Shown piece by piece: positions 45,080 to 53,772 of a DNA stretch of 64,000 nt. Within the stretch, counting starts at the first letter, position 1; each line of letters starts with the position of its first letter. The translations under genes and the position numbers were made by a program. The stretch lies in contig NZ_JAJGQH010000008.1 in assembly GCF_020783655.1 (NCBI RefSeq), positions 1 to 64,000 on the forward strand. Direction: 5' to 3'. This DNA comes from Xanthomonas melonis. GTDB taxonomy: Bacteria; Pseudomonadota; Gammaproteobacteria; Xanthomonadales; Xanthomonadaceae. The notes below the pieces were generated by a model. It did not search any database. It had not been told where the DNA came from and saw only the letters and a list, made by a program, of their open reading frames with translations.

Positions 45080-46134
45080 ATGCAGTGACCGCCATGACGA
45101 TCGACGATTCTCCGACAGCGCGTATTTCGAACGACTTCCTGGATTACCAGTACTCGGTGCTGGGAATCCTGGATTACCTGAACTCGCCTGACGTGACCGA
45201 AATCTGTATCAATCGGCCTGGCGAGCTGTATCTGGAAACCATCCACGGCTGGCAGCGGGTCGATGTGCCGTCGTTGACGTACGACCGTGCGCGGCAGTTC
45301 TGCACCGCGGTGGTCAATGAGAGCAACACCGGTCAACGCATCACCGATGCGGACCCGGTGGTGTCGTTGACCTTCCCGACCGGGCAGCGTGCGCAGTTCG
45401 TGATGCCGCCGGCCTGCGATGCCGGCAAGGTGTCGATCACCATCCGGCTTCCCTCCAAGCACACCAAGTCGCTCGAGCAGTACAAGCACGACGGGTTCTT
45501 CGATGAGGTGCTGGAACAGTCGGCAGACGTCAGCGATCACGATCAGGAGTTGCTCGAACTGCGTCGCAAGCGCGATTACGCGGAGTTCTTCAAGAAATCG
45601 GTGTTGTACAAGAAGAACGTCGTGGTGGCCGGCGCGACCGGCAGCGGCAAAACCACCTTCATGAAGGCTTTGGTCAACCATATCCCCAGCGAAGAGCGCC
45701 TGGTGACCATCGAGGACGCGCGCGAGCTGTTCATCAGTCAGCCGAACTCCGTGCACCTGCTGTACTCGAAGGGCGGACAGAGCACCAGCAACGTCACCGC
45801 CAAGAGTTGTATGGAGGCCTGCCTGCGCATGAAGCCCGATCGCATCATCCTGGCCGAGTTGCGGGGCGATGAATCGTTCTATTTCATCCGCAATTGCGCA
45901 TCCGGCCACCCCGGCTCGATCACCAGTTGCCACGCCGGCAGTGTCGAGCAGACCTGGGATCAGCTGGCGCTGATGGTGAAGGCGTCGAGCGAGGGCTCTG
46001 GCCTGGAATTCGAGGTGATCAAGCGCCTGCTGCGAATGACCATCGACATCGTGGTCCACATCAAGGCGCATGCCGGGCGGCGGTTCATCACGGGAATCGA
46101 CTTCGATCCCCTGCGAACCTTGCGCGGCGGTTGA
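45076..46134 (+). CDS. virB11: Secretion ATPase VirB11
   Basis: 352 residues. GTG start at 45076 overlapping virB10. An N-terminal domain is followed by Walker A VAGATGSGKTTFMKAL (about 184-199), an Asp/Glu box (RLVTIEDARELFI), Walker B-like RIILAELRGDE and a His box (ASGHPGSITSCHAGSVEQ). It is a hexameric ATPase at the base of the channel for assembly and substrate transport. Confidence 0.96.
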   Translation: MNAVTAMTIDDSPTARISNDFLDYQYSVLGILDYLNSPDVTEICINRPGELYLETIHGWQRVDVPSLTYDRARQFCTAVVNESNTGQRITDADPVVSLTFPTGQRAQFVMPPACDAGKVSITIRLPSKHTKSLEQYKHDGFFDEVLEQSADVSDHDQELLELRRKRDYAEFFKKSVLYKKNVVVAGATGSGKTTFMKALVNHIPSEERLVTIEDARELFISQPNSVHLLYSKGGQSTSNVTAKSCMEACLRMKPDRIILAELRGDESFYFIRNCASGHPGSITSCHAGSVEQTWDQLALMVKASSEGSGLEFEVIKRLLRMTIDIVVHIKAHAGRRFITGIDFDPLRTLRGG

Positions 46135-46179
46135 GTCGGCATTTGCAAGTGCGGTGATCTGGTCTGGAGGAGAAATGAC

Positions 46180-47019
46180 ATGTTGCCTGGCATGGAACTG
46201 ATGGGGTGCTCTGGACTCGCCGTCCCCGGCGAGGTGATGCAGCACGTCGTCCGGGTCGAGTCCTCGCGCAATCCCTATGCCATCGGCGTGGTCGGGGGGC
46301 GGCTGGTGCGTGAGCCGCGCGGTCTGGCCGAGGCTGTCGCCACCGCCAAGATGCTCGAGCAGAAGGGCTACAACTTCTCGCTGGGCCTGGGCCAGGTCAA
46401 TCGCTACAACCTGCAGAAGTACGGCCTGACCAGCTACGAAATGGCGTTCGACAAGTGTCCCAATCTGGTTGCCGCCTCGCGGATTCTCGCCGAGTGCCAT
46501 TCGCGGTCTGGCGCCAACTGGGGCAAGTCGTTCAGTTGCTACTACTCCGGCAATTTCGAAACCGGTTTCAAGCACGGCTACGTGCAGAAGATCTACGCCT
46601 CCATCCGCCAGTCGGTGGCGGCAGCGGCGGGCGCGGAGCCCATTGCGGTGGTCCCGACCCGCCAGGTTCAGCTCCGGCCGGCCAATCCGGTGAAGCAGGC
46701 GGCTGCCGAACTGGCGGACGCCATCGTTGCCCGTCGTATTCAGGATTTGGCCGGTGCGCGCACCACAACGGCTTCACCGTCGGCACCTATGCTATCGCTG
46801 CCTCCTGCGCCATCCTCTGCGCCCGTGCGCGCGGTACCCACCGCGCCCGCATCGGACGACGAGCTGTACGTGGTGAAGGCGACGGGGCAGGGGCGCGGCG
46901 TGGCGATGCCGGCCGTTGCGCCGCAGGCGCAAGTTTCGAATGATCGACCCGCGGGCGCCGTTCCGGCATTGCCCGCTGCGCAAGCTGCCCCGCAGGTCGA
47001 CACTGCGTTTGTTTTTTAG
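46180..47019 (+). CDS. virB1: Lytic transglycosylase VirB1 (279 aa)
   Basis: An SLT-type domain covers about 1-150: VVRVESSRNPYAIGVVGGRL with the catalytic glutamate at 27, and NFSLGLGQVNRYNLQKYGLT, family-typical. A Pro/Ala-rich C-terminus follows. It opens peptidoglycan for channel assembly. No clear signal peptide is visible at this start. Confidence 0.92.
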   Translation: MLPGMELMGCSGLAVPGEVMQHVVRVESSRNPYAIGVVGGRLVREPRGLAEAVATAKMLEQKGYNFSLGLGQVNRYNLQKYGLTSYEMAFDKCPNLVAASRILAECHSRSGANWGKSFSCYYSGNFETGFKHGYVQKIYASIRQSVAAAAGAEPIAVVPTRQVQLRPANPVKQAAAELADAIVARRIQDLAGARTTTASPSAPMLSLPPAPSSAPVRAVPTAPASDDELYVVKATGQGRGVAMPAVAPQAQVSNDRPAGAVPALPAAQAAPQVDTAFVF

Positions 47020-47078
47020 GAAGGAAGATCGCCAAGGATGCTGGCTGCTGGACCCCCTCTGTTCCCAAGGAGTTAGAC

Positions 47079-47498
47079 ATGAAGTTTGAAATCGACAAGA
47101 AAACGGTTGCCGATGCCAAGATGATCGGTACGCAGGCAGTGAAGGCGCTGCTGTTCACTTCGTTGTTGGTGGTGGCTGGCGGCGCTGGCGCGACCACTGG
47201 CGGTAACGACTTGGGTGGTACCGACACCCGCGTCTGTGGATTCCTGAACAACGTGACCAAGCTGCTGAACATGGGCTCGATCGCCGTGGTCACCATCGCC
47301 GTCATCGTCGCCGGTTATCAGATCGCCTTCGCGCACAAGCGCATTTCCGAGGTTTCCCCCATCCTCATCGGCGGTGTATTGATCGGCGCGGCCGGGCAGA
47401 TCGCCAACATGATCCTCAAGAACAACGATGCGAATTCCGCCGGCGACTGCTCCGGGATTGGCGCTTCGCTGGTGCAGTTCGCTCAATACTATGCATAA
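47079..47498 (+). CDS. virB2: Pilin-like protein VirB2 (139 aa)
   Basis: A long signal sequence (ALLFTSLLVVAGGAGA) and two hydrophobic stretches (MGSIAVVTIAVIVAGYQIAF and SPILIGGVLIGAAGQIANMI) with a short positive loop (AHKRISE) are typical of VirB2. It builds the secretion pilus or channel. Overlaps virB3 by eight bases. Confidence 0.92.
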   Translation: MKFEIDKKTVADAKMIGTQAVKALLFTSLLVVAGGAGATTGGNDLGGTDTRVCGFLNNVTKLLNMGSIAVVTIAVIVAGYQIAFAHKRISEVSPILIGGVLIGAAGQIANMILKNNDANSAGDCSGIGASLVQFAQYYA

Positions 47499-47802
47499 AG
47501 ATGTGCTCTTCCGCGGTTGCACCCGCCCGGCCATGTTTCTCGGGGTGCCTTACATCCCGTTCTTCATCGGTGCGGGCGGTGGCTTGCTGTCGAGCATGTA
47601 CTTCAATCTCTGGTTCCTGTTGAGCATCCCCGTCATCATCTTCGTCATGCAACAGATGGCCAAGCGCGACGAGATGATTTTCAGGTTGCTCGGGTTGCGT
47701 TGGCTGTTCCGGATGCGTGCACGAAACCGCGAACGTTATTCGGGCATGTGGGTGTTCTCACCCAACGAGTATCGCAAGGGCCCCCCCGGGAAACCGCGAT
47801 GA
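47491..47802 (+). CDS. virB3: Inner-membrane protein VirB3 (103 aa)
   Basis: From the ATG at 47491, MHKDVLFRGCTRPAMFLGVP is the conserved VirB3 N-terminus; two hydrophobic segments follow (IPFFIGAGGGLLSSMYFNLW; FLLSIPVIIFVMQQM). It acts with VirB4. Confidence 0.93.
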   Translation: MHKDVLFRGCTRPAMFLGVPYIPFFIGAGGGLLSSMYFNLWFLLSIPVIIFVMQQMAKRDEMIFRLLGLRWLFRMRARNRERYSGMWVFSPNEYRKGPPGKPR

Positions 47803-47820
47803 ACAGCTGAAGGGCTCTCA

Positions 47821-47853
47821 ACCGTCCCCATGCGCGATGCGCGTGGGGACGGT
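47821..47853 (+). promoter_or_regulatory. Strong hairpin between virB3 and virB4
   Basis: ACCGTCCCCATGCGC and GCGCGTGGGGACGGT pair over 15 positions (one G-U) around a three-base loop. Only GTTTGT follows, so it is a poor stand-alone terminator. It may be an attenuator or an RNA-stability element setting different levels of virB2/B3 and virB4. Confidence 0.7.
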
Positions 47854-47902
47854 GTTTGTAGCGGTTATCCACGTAATGCTTTCCTCTTAATCTGGTAACA
47901 CC

Positions 47903-50356
47903 ATGTTCAGTCCAGACAGCCCGATCAGCGAATTCGTTTCCGTCTCGTCACATGTTGCGCCGTCGGTCGTCAAGACCACCGCTGGCGACTACCTGCTGAT
48001 CTGGCATCTGGCTGGCCTGCCGTTCGTGGGGCGCGACGAGTTCGAGCTCGAGCAACGGCACAACACCTTCAACCGCCTGTTGCAGACGCTACGCGCTCCG
48101 GACTTCGCCAACGTCGCATTCTGGGTCCACGATGTGCGCCGCAGGCGCAGGATCGGCACCGGCGGGCGTTTCAGGCAATCCTTCAATCAGACGCTGTCCG
48201 ACGAGTACTACGCCGCGCTGTCGTCGCAGAAGATCATGCAGAACGAACTGTACTTCAGCATGATCTATCGGCCGGTGGTGACCGGGCGCCGCCTGGTCGA
48301 AAAGTCCGCCAACCCCGACAAGATCCGTGCCGAAGAAGAGCAGGCCGTGGCCAAGGTCGTCGAACTGGCCACCAATGTGGAAGCGGTCCTCAAGGATTAT
48401 TCGCCGTACCGCCTTGGCATGTACGAAGCCAAGAACGGGGTGGTGTTTTCCGAAACCCTGGAGTTTCTCGGCTACCTGCTCAATCGCATCGACGAGCCGG
48501 TACCCGTGCTGCAGGCGCCGGTGCCTGCGTATCTGCCGGTCAGCAAGCACATGTTCGCCAACAAGACGGGCGACTTCGTCATTCGTACCCCGGATGGCAT
48601 CAATCACTTCGGCGCGATCCTCAATATCAAGGAGTATGCCGACGGCACCTATCCGGGCATTCTCAATGGCCTGAAGTACCTCGATTTCGAGTACGTCATG
48701 ACCCACTCCTTCAGCCCGGTCGGCCGCCACGATGCGCTGAAGGTGCTGGAACGCACCAAGGGCATGATGATTTCCTCGGGCGACAAGTCGTCCAGCCAGA
48801 TCCGCGATCTGGATCTGGCCATGGACGACGTGGCGTCCGGCAATTTCGTGCTGGGCGAATACCACTTCACCCTGGCGGTCTACGCCGACAGCCAGGAGAA
48901 GCTGGCGCGTCAGATCGCGACGACCCGCGCCGAGCTGTCCAACGCCGGTTTCGTTTCGGCCAAGGAAGATCTGGCGATCGCCTCGTCGTTCTACGCGCAG
49001 CTGCCGGGCAACTGGCGCTTCCGCACGCGTATCGCCAATCTGAGTTCGCTCAATTTCCTGGGCCTGTCGCCGCTGCACAATTTTGCCCAGGGTAAGCCGC
49101 ATAACAATCCATGGGGCGATTGCGTCACCACGCTACAGACCACCAACGGCCAGCCGTACTACTTCAATTTCCACGCCACGCACCCGGCCGAGAATTCGCT
49201 CGGCGAGAAGGCGATCGGCAATACCATGGTCATCGGCAAGTCCGGTACCGGCAAGACGGCGCTGATCAACTTCCTGTTGAGCCAGGTGCAGAAGTTCGAT
49301 CCGGTGCCGACGATCTTCTTCTTCGACAAGGACCGCGGCGCGGAGATCTTCGTGCGCGCCTGCGGCGGCAATTATCTGGCCCTGGAAAACGGCGTGCCGA
49401 CCGGGTTCAACCCGTTCCAGTGCGAGCGCAACGAAGCCAACACGCAGTTCCTGGCCGAGTTGATCAAGGTGCTGGGCGGCAAGGCCGAGTACAGCGCCCG
49501 CGAGGAAGAGGATATCTACCGTGCAGTGGAGGGCATGCTGGACACGCCCATGCACCTGCGCAGCATGAGCAACTTCCGCAAGAGCCTGCCCAACATGGGC
49601 GACGACGGCCTGTATGCCCGGCTGCGTCGCTGGACGGCGGGCAATTCGCTGGGTTGGGTGTTCGACAACCCGGTCGACACGATCGACCTGACCCGCGCCT
49701 CCATCATCGGCTTCGACTACACCGACGTGATCGACAACGCCGAAGTGCGCGTACCGGTGATCAACTACCTGCTGCACCGGCTGGAAGCATTGATCGACGG
49801 GCGCCCGCTGATCTACGTGATGGACGAGTTCTGGAAGATCCTCGACGGCAAGGGCGGGCTGAAGGAGTTCGCCAAGAACAAGCAGAAGACCATCCGTAAG
49901 CAGAACGGCCTGGGCATTTTCGCCACGCAAAGCCCGGAAGACGCGCTGGCCAGCGACATCGCCGCGGCACTGATCGAGCAGACCGCCACGATGGTGTTGC
50001 TGCCCAACCCCAATGCCAGCCGCGACGACTACATCGATGGTCTCAAGCTGACCGACGCCGAGTACCAGGTGGTGGTCTCGCTGGACGAGCGCTCGCGCTG
50101 CTTCCTGGTCAAGCAAGGCCACGCGTCGGCGGTGTGCCAGCTCAACCTGCGCGGCATGGACGACGCGCTCTCGGTGATTTCCTCGTCCACCGACAATATC
50201 GAGATCATGCATCAGGTCCTGTCCGGCAAGGCCGGCAAGCTGGGCGTCACCGTCGACCAGCTGACGCCCGAACAGTGGCTGGCGGACTTCTACGCCAACC
50301 GCAAGGGCTCGGGCAAGCGCAAGTCGGTCAAGGACAAGGAGGTCGAAGATGCGTAG
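47903..50356 (+). CDS. virB4: Secretion ATPase VirB4
   Basis: 817 residues. CagE/TrbE/VirB N-terminal domain, then a RecA-like ATPase: Walker A MVIGKSGTGKTALINFLL (about 443-460), Walker B PLIYVMDEFWKIL (about 634-646) and IFATQSPEDALASDIAAALI. It is the main energising ATPase. The 3' end overlaps an alternative upstream start of virB5, but that start is not favoured. Confidence 0.96.
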   Translation: MFSPDSPISEFVSVSSHVAPSVVKTTAGDYLLIWHLAGLPFVGRDEFELEQRHNTFNRLLQTLRAPDFANVAFWVHDVRRRRRIGTGGRFRQSFNQTLSDEYYAALSSQKIMQNELYFSMIYRPVVTGRRLVEKSANPDKIRAEEEQAVAKVVELATNVEAVLKDYSPYRLGMYEAKNGVVFSETLEFLGYLLNRIDEPVPVLQAPVPAYLPVSKHMFANKTGDFVIRTPDGINHFGAILNIKEYADGTYPGILNGLKYLDFEYVMTHSFSPVGRHDALKVLERTKGMMISSGDKSSSQIRDLDLAMDDVASGNFVLGEYHFTLAVYADSQEKLARQIATTRAELSNAGFVSAKEDLAIASSFYAQLPGNWRFRTRIANLSSLNFLGLSPLHNFAQGKPHNNPWGDCVTTLQTTNGQPYYFNFHATHPAENSLGEKAIGNTMVIGKSGTGKTALINFLLSQVQKFDPVPTIFFFDKDRGAEIFVRACGGNYLALENGVPTGFNPFQCERNEANTQFLAELIKVLGGKAEYSAREEEDIYRAVEGMLDTPMHLRSMSNFRKSLPNMGDDGLYARLRRWTAGNSLGWVFDNPVDTIDLTRASIIGFDYTDVIDNAEVRVPVINYLLHRLEALIDGRPLIYVMDEFWKILDGKGGLKEFAKNKQKTIRKQNGLGIFATQSPEDALASDIAAALIEQTATMVLLPNPNASRDDYIDGLKLTDAEYQVVVSLDERSRCFLVKQGHASAVCQLNLRGMDDALSVISSSTDNIEIMHQVLSGKAGKLGVTVDQLTPEQWLADFYANRKGSGKRKSVKDKEVEDA

Positions 50357-50420
50357 TACCACCCACGGCAAGCGGATCCATCGAACACCATATTCATCTG
50401 TGTCAGGAGGCGAATACACC

Positions 50421-51170
50421 ATGGCAATCAAGTTCAGACATTTTTCTCGCGTGTGCACGGGACTGGTGCTGCTCTGCATGGCCGGAGCCGCCAGTGCGCA
50501 GTGGGAGGTGGTGGACAAGGATCTCAACGATAAAGTCGAGCAGATCCGCAAGAACCAGACCATCAAGAATGGCGACGGCAAGGAATCCAGCGGCAAGGAG
50601 GTCGAGAAGCCGAAGGAGGCCTTGAAGAAGGTTGCCGATGATCAGGGGGTAGCCGCCTGCTCGGCGTCCACCTCCGGTACACCTGTCTCTGATTCGCAGA
50701 AGCAATCGTGTGAGCTGATCCAACGTACGCGCAATTCCCAGTACAACTACATGGTGGCGATGTACGAGATCACGACCAAACGCCTGGAGCGTCTGCGAAC
50801 GATCGAGGAAGAGCGCAAGAAGATCGGCGACCAGAAGATTGGCGAGCTGGAAAGCAACACCAATAAGCTGTTGGCGCTGAAGGCGATGATGGATATCGAC
50901 CGGCAGCAGATGGAGTCGGCGATGTTTGCTTACGAAAAGCGCTTGGCGTTCTTGACCGAGCTGCAAACCGGAGCTGCGAAAGCCGCCATGGCGGGTAAGG
51001 AACCGCCGAAGGGAGATGGAACTGGTTCGTGGCTGCCATCCTGGATTCCAGCCGATCTGTTGAGCATCGGTCAGACACTCGTCGCCGGCGCGGTGATGAA
51101 GGGTGCGCTTGAGGCCATCAAATCCGATAAGCCTGGCGACATGGAAACGCTGGAGATCGACAAGAACTGA
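50421..51170 (+). CDS. virB5: Minor pilus component VirB5 (249 aa)
   Basis: The ATG at 50421 is preferred over one at 50349 because AGGAGG lies nine bases upstream and the product then starts with a clean signal peptide (VCTGLVLLCMAGAASA, cut before QWEVVDKDL). The mature part is mostly helix (MVAMYEITTKRLERLRTIEE), like VirB5 tip proteins. Confidence 0.9.
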   Translation: MAIKFRHFSRVCTGLVLLCMAGAASAQWEVVDKDLNDKVEQIRKNQTIKNGDGKESSGKEVEKPKEALKKVADDQGVAACSASTSGTPVSDSQKQSCELIQRTRNSQYNYMVAMYEITTKRLERLRTIEEERKKIGDQKIGELESNTNKLLALKAMMDIDRQQMESAMFAYEKRLAFLTELQTGAAKAAMAGKEPPKGDGTGSWLPSWIPADLLSIGQTLVAGAVMKGALEAIKSDKPGDMETLEIDKN

Positions 51171-51258
51171 TGCGGTTGGAAGACCTGCACAAGCAACATA
51201 CTCAACCTAGGGACAGCGACTGTCCCACGGCGCAGCCGTCCAGTGGATGTGGTGACAT

Positions 51259-52338
51259 ATGGATTTTCTGACGAACATCGCCAACTACGAATTCTTTCGT
51301 CTGATCAACAGATTTCTGCGCGACGAGATCGCGATCTTTCAATGGGAGCTGTTGCAGCGAACGACGGCTTGGGTGGGTATCGTGTCCTTGACGGTGTTGA
51401 CGCTTTGGATCTTTATCCAGGGTTATCGCATCGTGACCGGTCAGTCGCGCGAGGCGGCGATGGGCTTGGTGGTCACCGCGCTTCGCGCGGCGCTGATCAT
51501 CGGGTTGGCGACCAGCATGGCGCAAGGCTCGGGTCGCTTGTACTGGACGCTGACCGATGGGATCAGCGCGGCGATCACCAAAACGGTGACGGGCAGCTCG
51601 AAGAGTCCGTACGAGGCAATCGACAAGAACTTGATGCTGATGCAGGTGGCGATGTCGGCGCTGGATCAGATCAAGACGGGCGGTGATGAGGAAAGCAAAG
51701 ACGAAAAAGACCGGGCCCGGTGGTTTACCGGCCTCGGAATGGCCGGTCCAGGCGTCGTCGCCGGCTCGATGTTGCTGCTCAACAAACTGGCAATGGCGCT
51801 GGTTGTGGGATTTGGGCCTCTGTTCATCCTGTGTCTGCTGTTTCAGGCAACAAAGTCCTTGTTCAGCAAGTGGCTGCTATACGGATTGGGCACTGTATTT
51901 TCGTTGTCTGTCTTGACCTTCACTGTGAGCCTGGCGACCAAGATTGTCGGCGCAGTAGGCGCCGCCTTCGTTGCCAAGTGGGTGATGAATGGCTTCACAG
52001 GCGAAGGCATCAGCAGCATGGCGCTACAACAGGGAGGATTGGGTTTGGTCATGACCACATTGATCATCACCGCACCGCCGATGGCGGCGGCCTTCTTCCA
52101 GGGCACGCTGGGCCAGTTCACCGCGTACTCGGCGCTGGGGCAGCTGGATCGGGCAGGGCAGTCCCCAGCATCTGGGCGGCCTTATGAGCCGGGGGCGCCG
52201 GCTAGGGATAATCAACGTTCTGAAATTACTCCTGTCCCTCAAGTGAGTGGCCGAGTTTCGGGCGATGAGTCCAATTCTAGCCAAACCGCAAGCGGTAAAA
52301 TGGGCAACGCTAATAACGTCGATAGGCAGCGGGGCTAA
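51259..52338 (+). CDS. virB6: Polytopic inner-membrane protein VirB6 (359 aa)
   Basis: Several membrane segments: TAWVGIVSLTVLTLWIFIQG, AALIIGLATSMAQG, LALVVGFGPLFILCLLFQ, GTVFSLSVLTFTVSLATKIV and LVMTTLIITAPPMAAAFFQG. It is the base of the inner-membrane channel. The C-terminal tail after PGAPARD (about residue 312) is polar and differs from the partial copy downstream, while the DNA before that is nearly identical to it. Confidence 0.93.
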   Translation: MDFLTNIANYEFFRLINRFLRDEIAIFQWELLQRTTAWVGIVSLTVLTLWIFIQGYRIVTGQSREAAMGLVVTALRAALIIGLATSMAQGSGRLYWTLTDGISAAITKTVTGSSKSPYEAIDKNLMLMQVAMSALDQIKTGGDEESKDEKDRARWFTGLGMAGPGVVAGSMLLLNKLAMALVVGFGPLFILCLLFQATKSLFSKWLLYGLGTVFSLSVLTFTVSLATKIVGAVGAAFVAKWVMNGFTGEGISSMALQQGGLGLVMTTLIITAPPMAAAFFQGTLGQFTAYSALGQLDRAGQSPASGRPYEPGAPARDNQRSEITPVPQVSGRVSGDESNSSQTASGKMGNANNVDRQRG

Positions 52339-52339
52339 A

Positions 52340-52828
52340 ATGCGTAAAATTATTTTATCATTGGCGGTTATTCCTGTATTCGCGTTTGCGCAAACGGCGT
52401 GTCCAGTTGGTGTTGCGCCTGGCAGTCCACAATGTGGGCCTGATTCTGGGACGTCAAGAGGAGACATTCCTGCTCCGCCGCCGCGGCCTACGGGTGAGTG
52501 GATAAAAACATGGGGTGCCATTGCCATCGCTGACAATGGTGATGCTGGTTACACTAAGGGGCGTCTCACTAGCGAAGAGGCTGAGGATGCCGCCCTGCAA
52601 AACTGCCAAAAATTGGCTGGCATGCAATGTACTATCGCGTTGAGTTTTCATAATCAGTGTGCGGCCATTGCGTCGCCGACTTCTAGTCGTGGTAAGGGGG
52701 CGATAACTGGAGGCCCATCCTTGAATGATGTGGAATCCAGAGCAACGAAAACTTGCGAGAAGAATTCGGGAGGGGGTTGTAAAATTGCAATGTCAACTTG
52801 CAGCGATCCCATCTTTAGGAAATTCTGA
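52340..52828 (+). CDS. Secreted DUF4189-family protein, first copy (162 aa)
   Basis: From the ATG at 52340, signal peptide KIILSLAVIPVFAFA is followed by QTACPVGVAPGSPQCGPDSG and a DUF4189 domain (WGAIAIADNGDAGYTKGRLT; NCQKLAGMQCTIALSFHNQC). Six or more cysteines suggest disulphides. A second, divergent copy is at 55680. The DNA is much less GC-rich than the vir genes. It is directly before the immunity gene in both cassettes, so it may be part of the effector module; its role is unknown. Confidence 0.82.
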   Translation: MRKIILSLAVIPVFAFAQTACPVGVAPGSPQCGPDSGTSRGDIPAPPPRPTGEWIKTWGAIAIADNGDAGYTKGRLTSEEAEDAALQNCQKLAGMQCTIALSFHNQCAAIASPTSSRGKGAITGGPSLNDVESRATKTCEKNSGGGCKIAMSTCSDPIFRKF

Positions 52829-52864
52829 TTTTTCTAATATTGATTTGAATTGGAAGGGTTTTCT

Positions 52865-53668
52865 ATGGTGGAACGTGCACTAGCAAGAACGATCGTGGGG
52901 GCGATGTATTTAGCTTGCGTCATCTCGATTACAGCGTGCAGTCCTGGCAATACTCCGTCCGCAGAGGCTGACGAAGCGAAATTATCCGCCCAAGATCAAA
53001 CTGGCAAAAAGCTTGAATCCTCGCCGCAAAAGGAATTGAAAATGCCATCTGCTGTCAATGCCAAGCTCAATGACCAGGGTGAGATAAACGCAGATATCAG
53101 TGGCATTGCTATTTCAATCAAGTCGCAGGGCTGTAGCGAAGATGGCCCAGGGATCATGCTATGTAACCGTTCGCCGGTCGTGGAGGTGATATTTCCCGGA
53201 GCCAAGCCGATTGCACTGGAGCCTGAAGCATTGTACGTGGATAGTAATTCCACGTTCTACCATGGTCCGCTAGACGACACTTACAAAAAAAATCGCCACT
53301 CAATCATTCTGACCGATATCAATGGCGATGGACACGAAGATGTAGTGGTGTGGTCTGGAAAAGAGGGTAATTACGGCGGCCCCTCTTACAGTATTTATCT
53401 TTTCGATGCTGCGCAGAAACGCCTTGTCTTCAATCAGGCGCTTTCCGATATCACGGTAATGGCCAACGGCCTATTCTCCGTGAAAGGAAATATGCTGACG
53501 TCTACTTCTGGTGATGGATGTTGTATCCACGTCTTCGATACCTACGAGCTAAAAAATAACGAGGTAGTGCTGATAGAGCGGTTAACCGAAGACACGAATG
53601 ATCCGGTCAATCCGAAGAAAAAGATCGAGCGGCTTCAAGATGGCGAAATGAAGGAGGTGTCCAACTAG
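52865..53668 (+). CDS. Lipoprotein immunity protein, XAC2610-like (267 aa)
   Basis: The ATG at 52865 with GGAAGG upstream gives a lipobox VISITAC. The C-terminal half has TDINGDGHEDVVVW, a calcium-binding loop, and VFNQALSDITVMANGLF. This and the length match the X. citri inhibitor XAC2610, which binds and blocks the lysozyme-type effector XAC2609 in the periplasm. It precedes that effector's homologue here by 104 bases. Confidence 0.88.
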   Translation: MVERALARTIVGAMYLACVISITACSPGNTPSAEADEAKLSAQDQTGKKLESSPQKELKMPSAVNAKLNDQGEINADISGIAISIKSQGCSEDGPGIMLCNRSPVVEVIFPGAKPIALEPEALYVDSNSTFYHGPLDDTYKKNRHSIILTDINGDGHEDVVVWSGKEGNYGGPSYSIYLFDAAQKRLVFNQALSDITVMANGLFSVKGNMLTSTSGDGCCIHVFDTYELKNNEVVLIERLTEDTNDPVNPKKKIERLQDGEMKEVSN

Positions 53669-53772
53669 GAAGCGATTGGTAATTTGTAGTGAGTACATGC
53701 AACGCATCTTCGGGTCTGCAATGCCGATGATGCAACAACAAATTCTAATGATATGCACGTACGGAGAATGCT

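Noticed and set aside
45034..46575. 513-codon minus-strand frame across virB11
   Set aside because: No domain signature, no ribosome site; mirrors the codon pattern of virB11 and virB1 on the plus strand.
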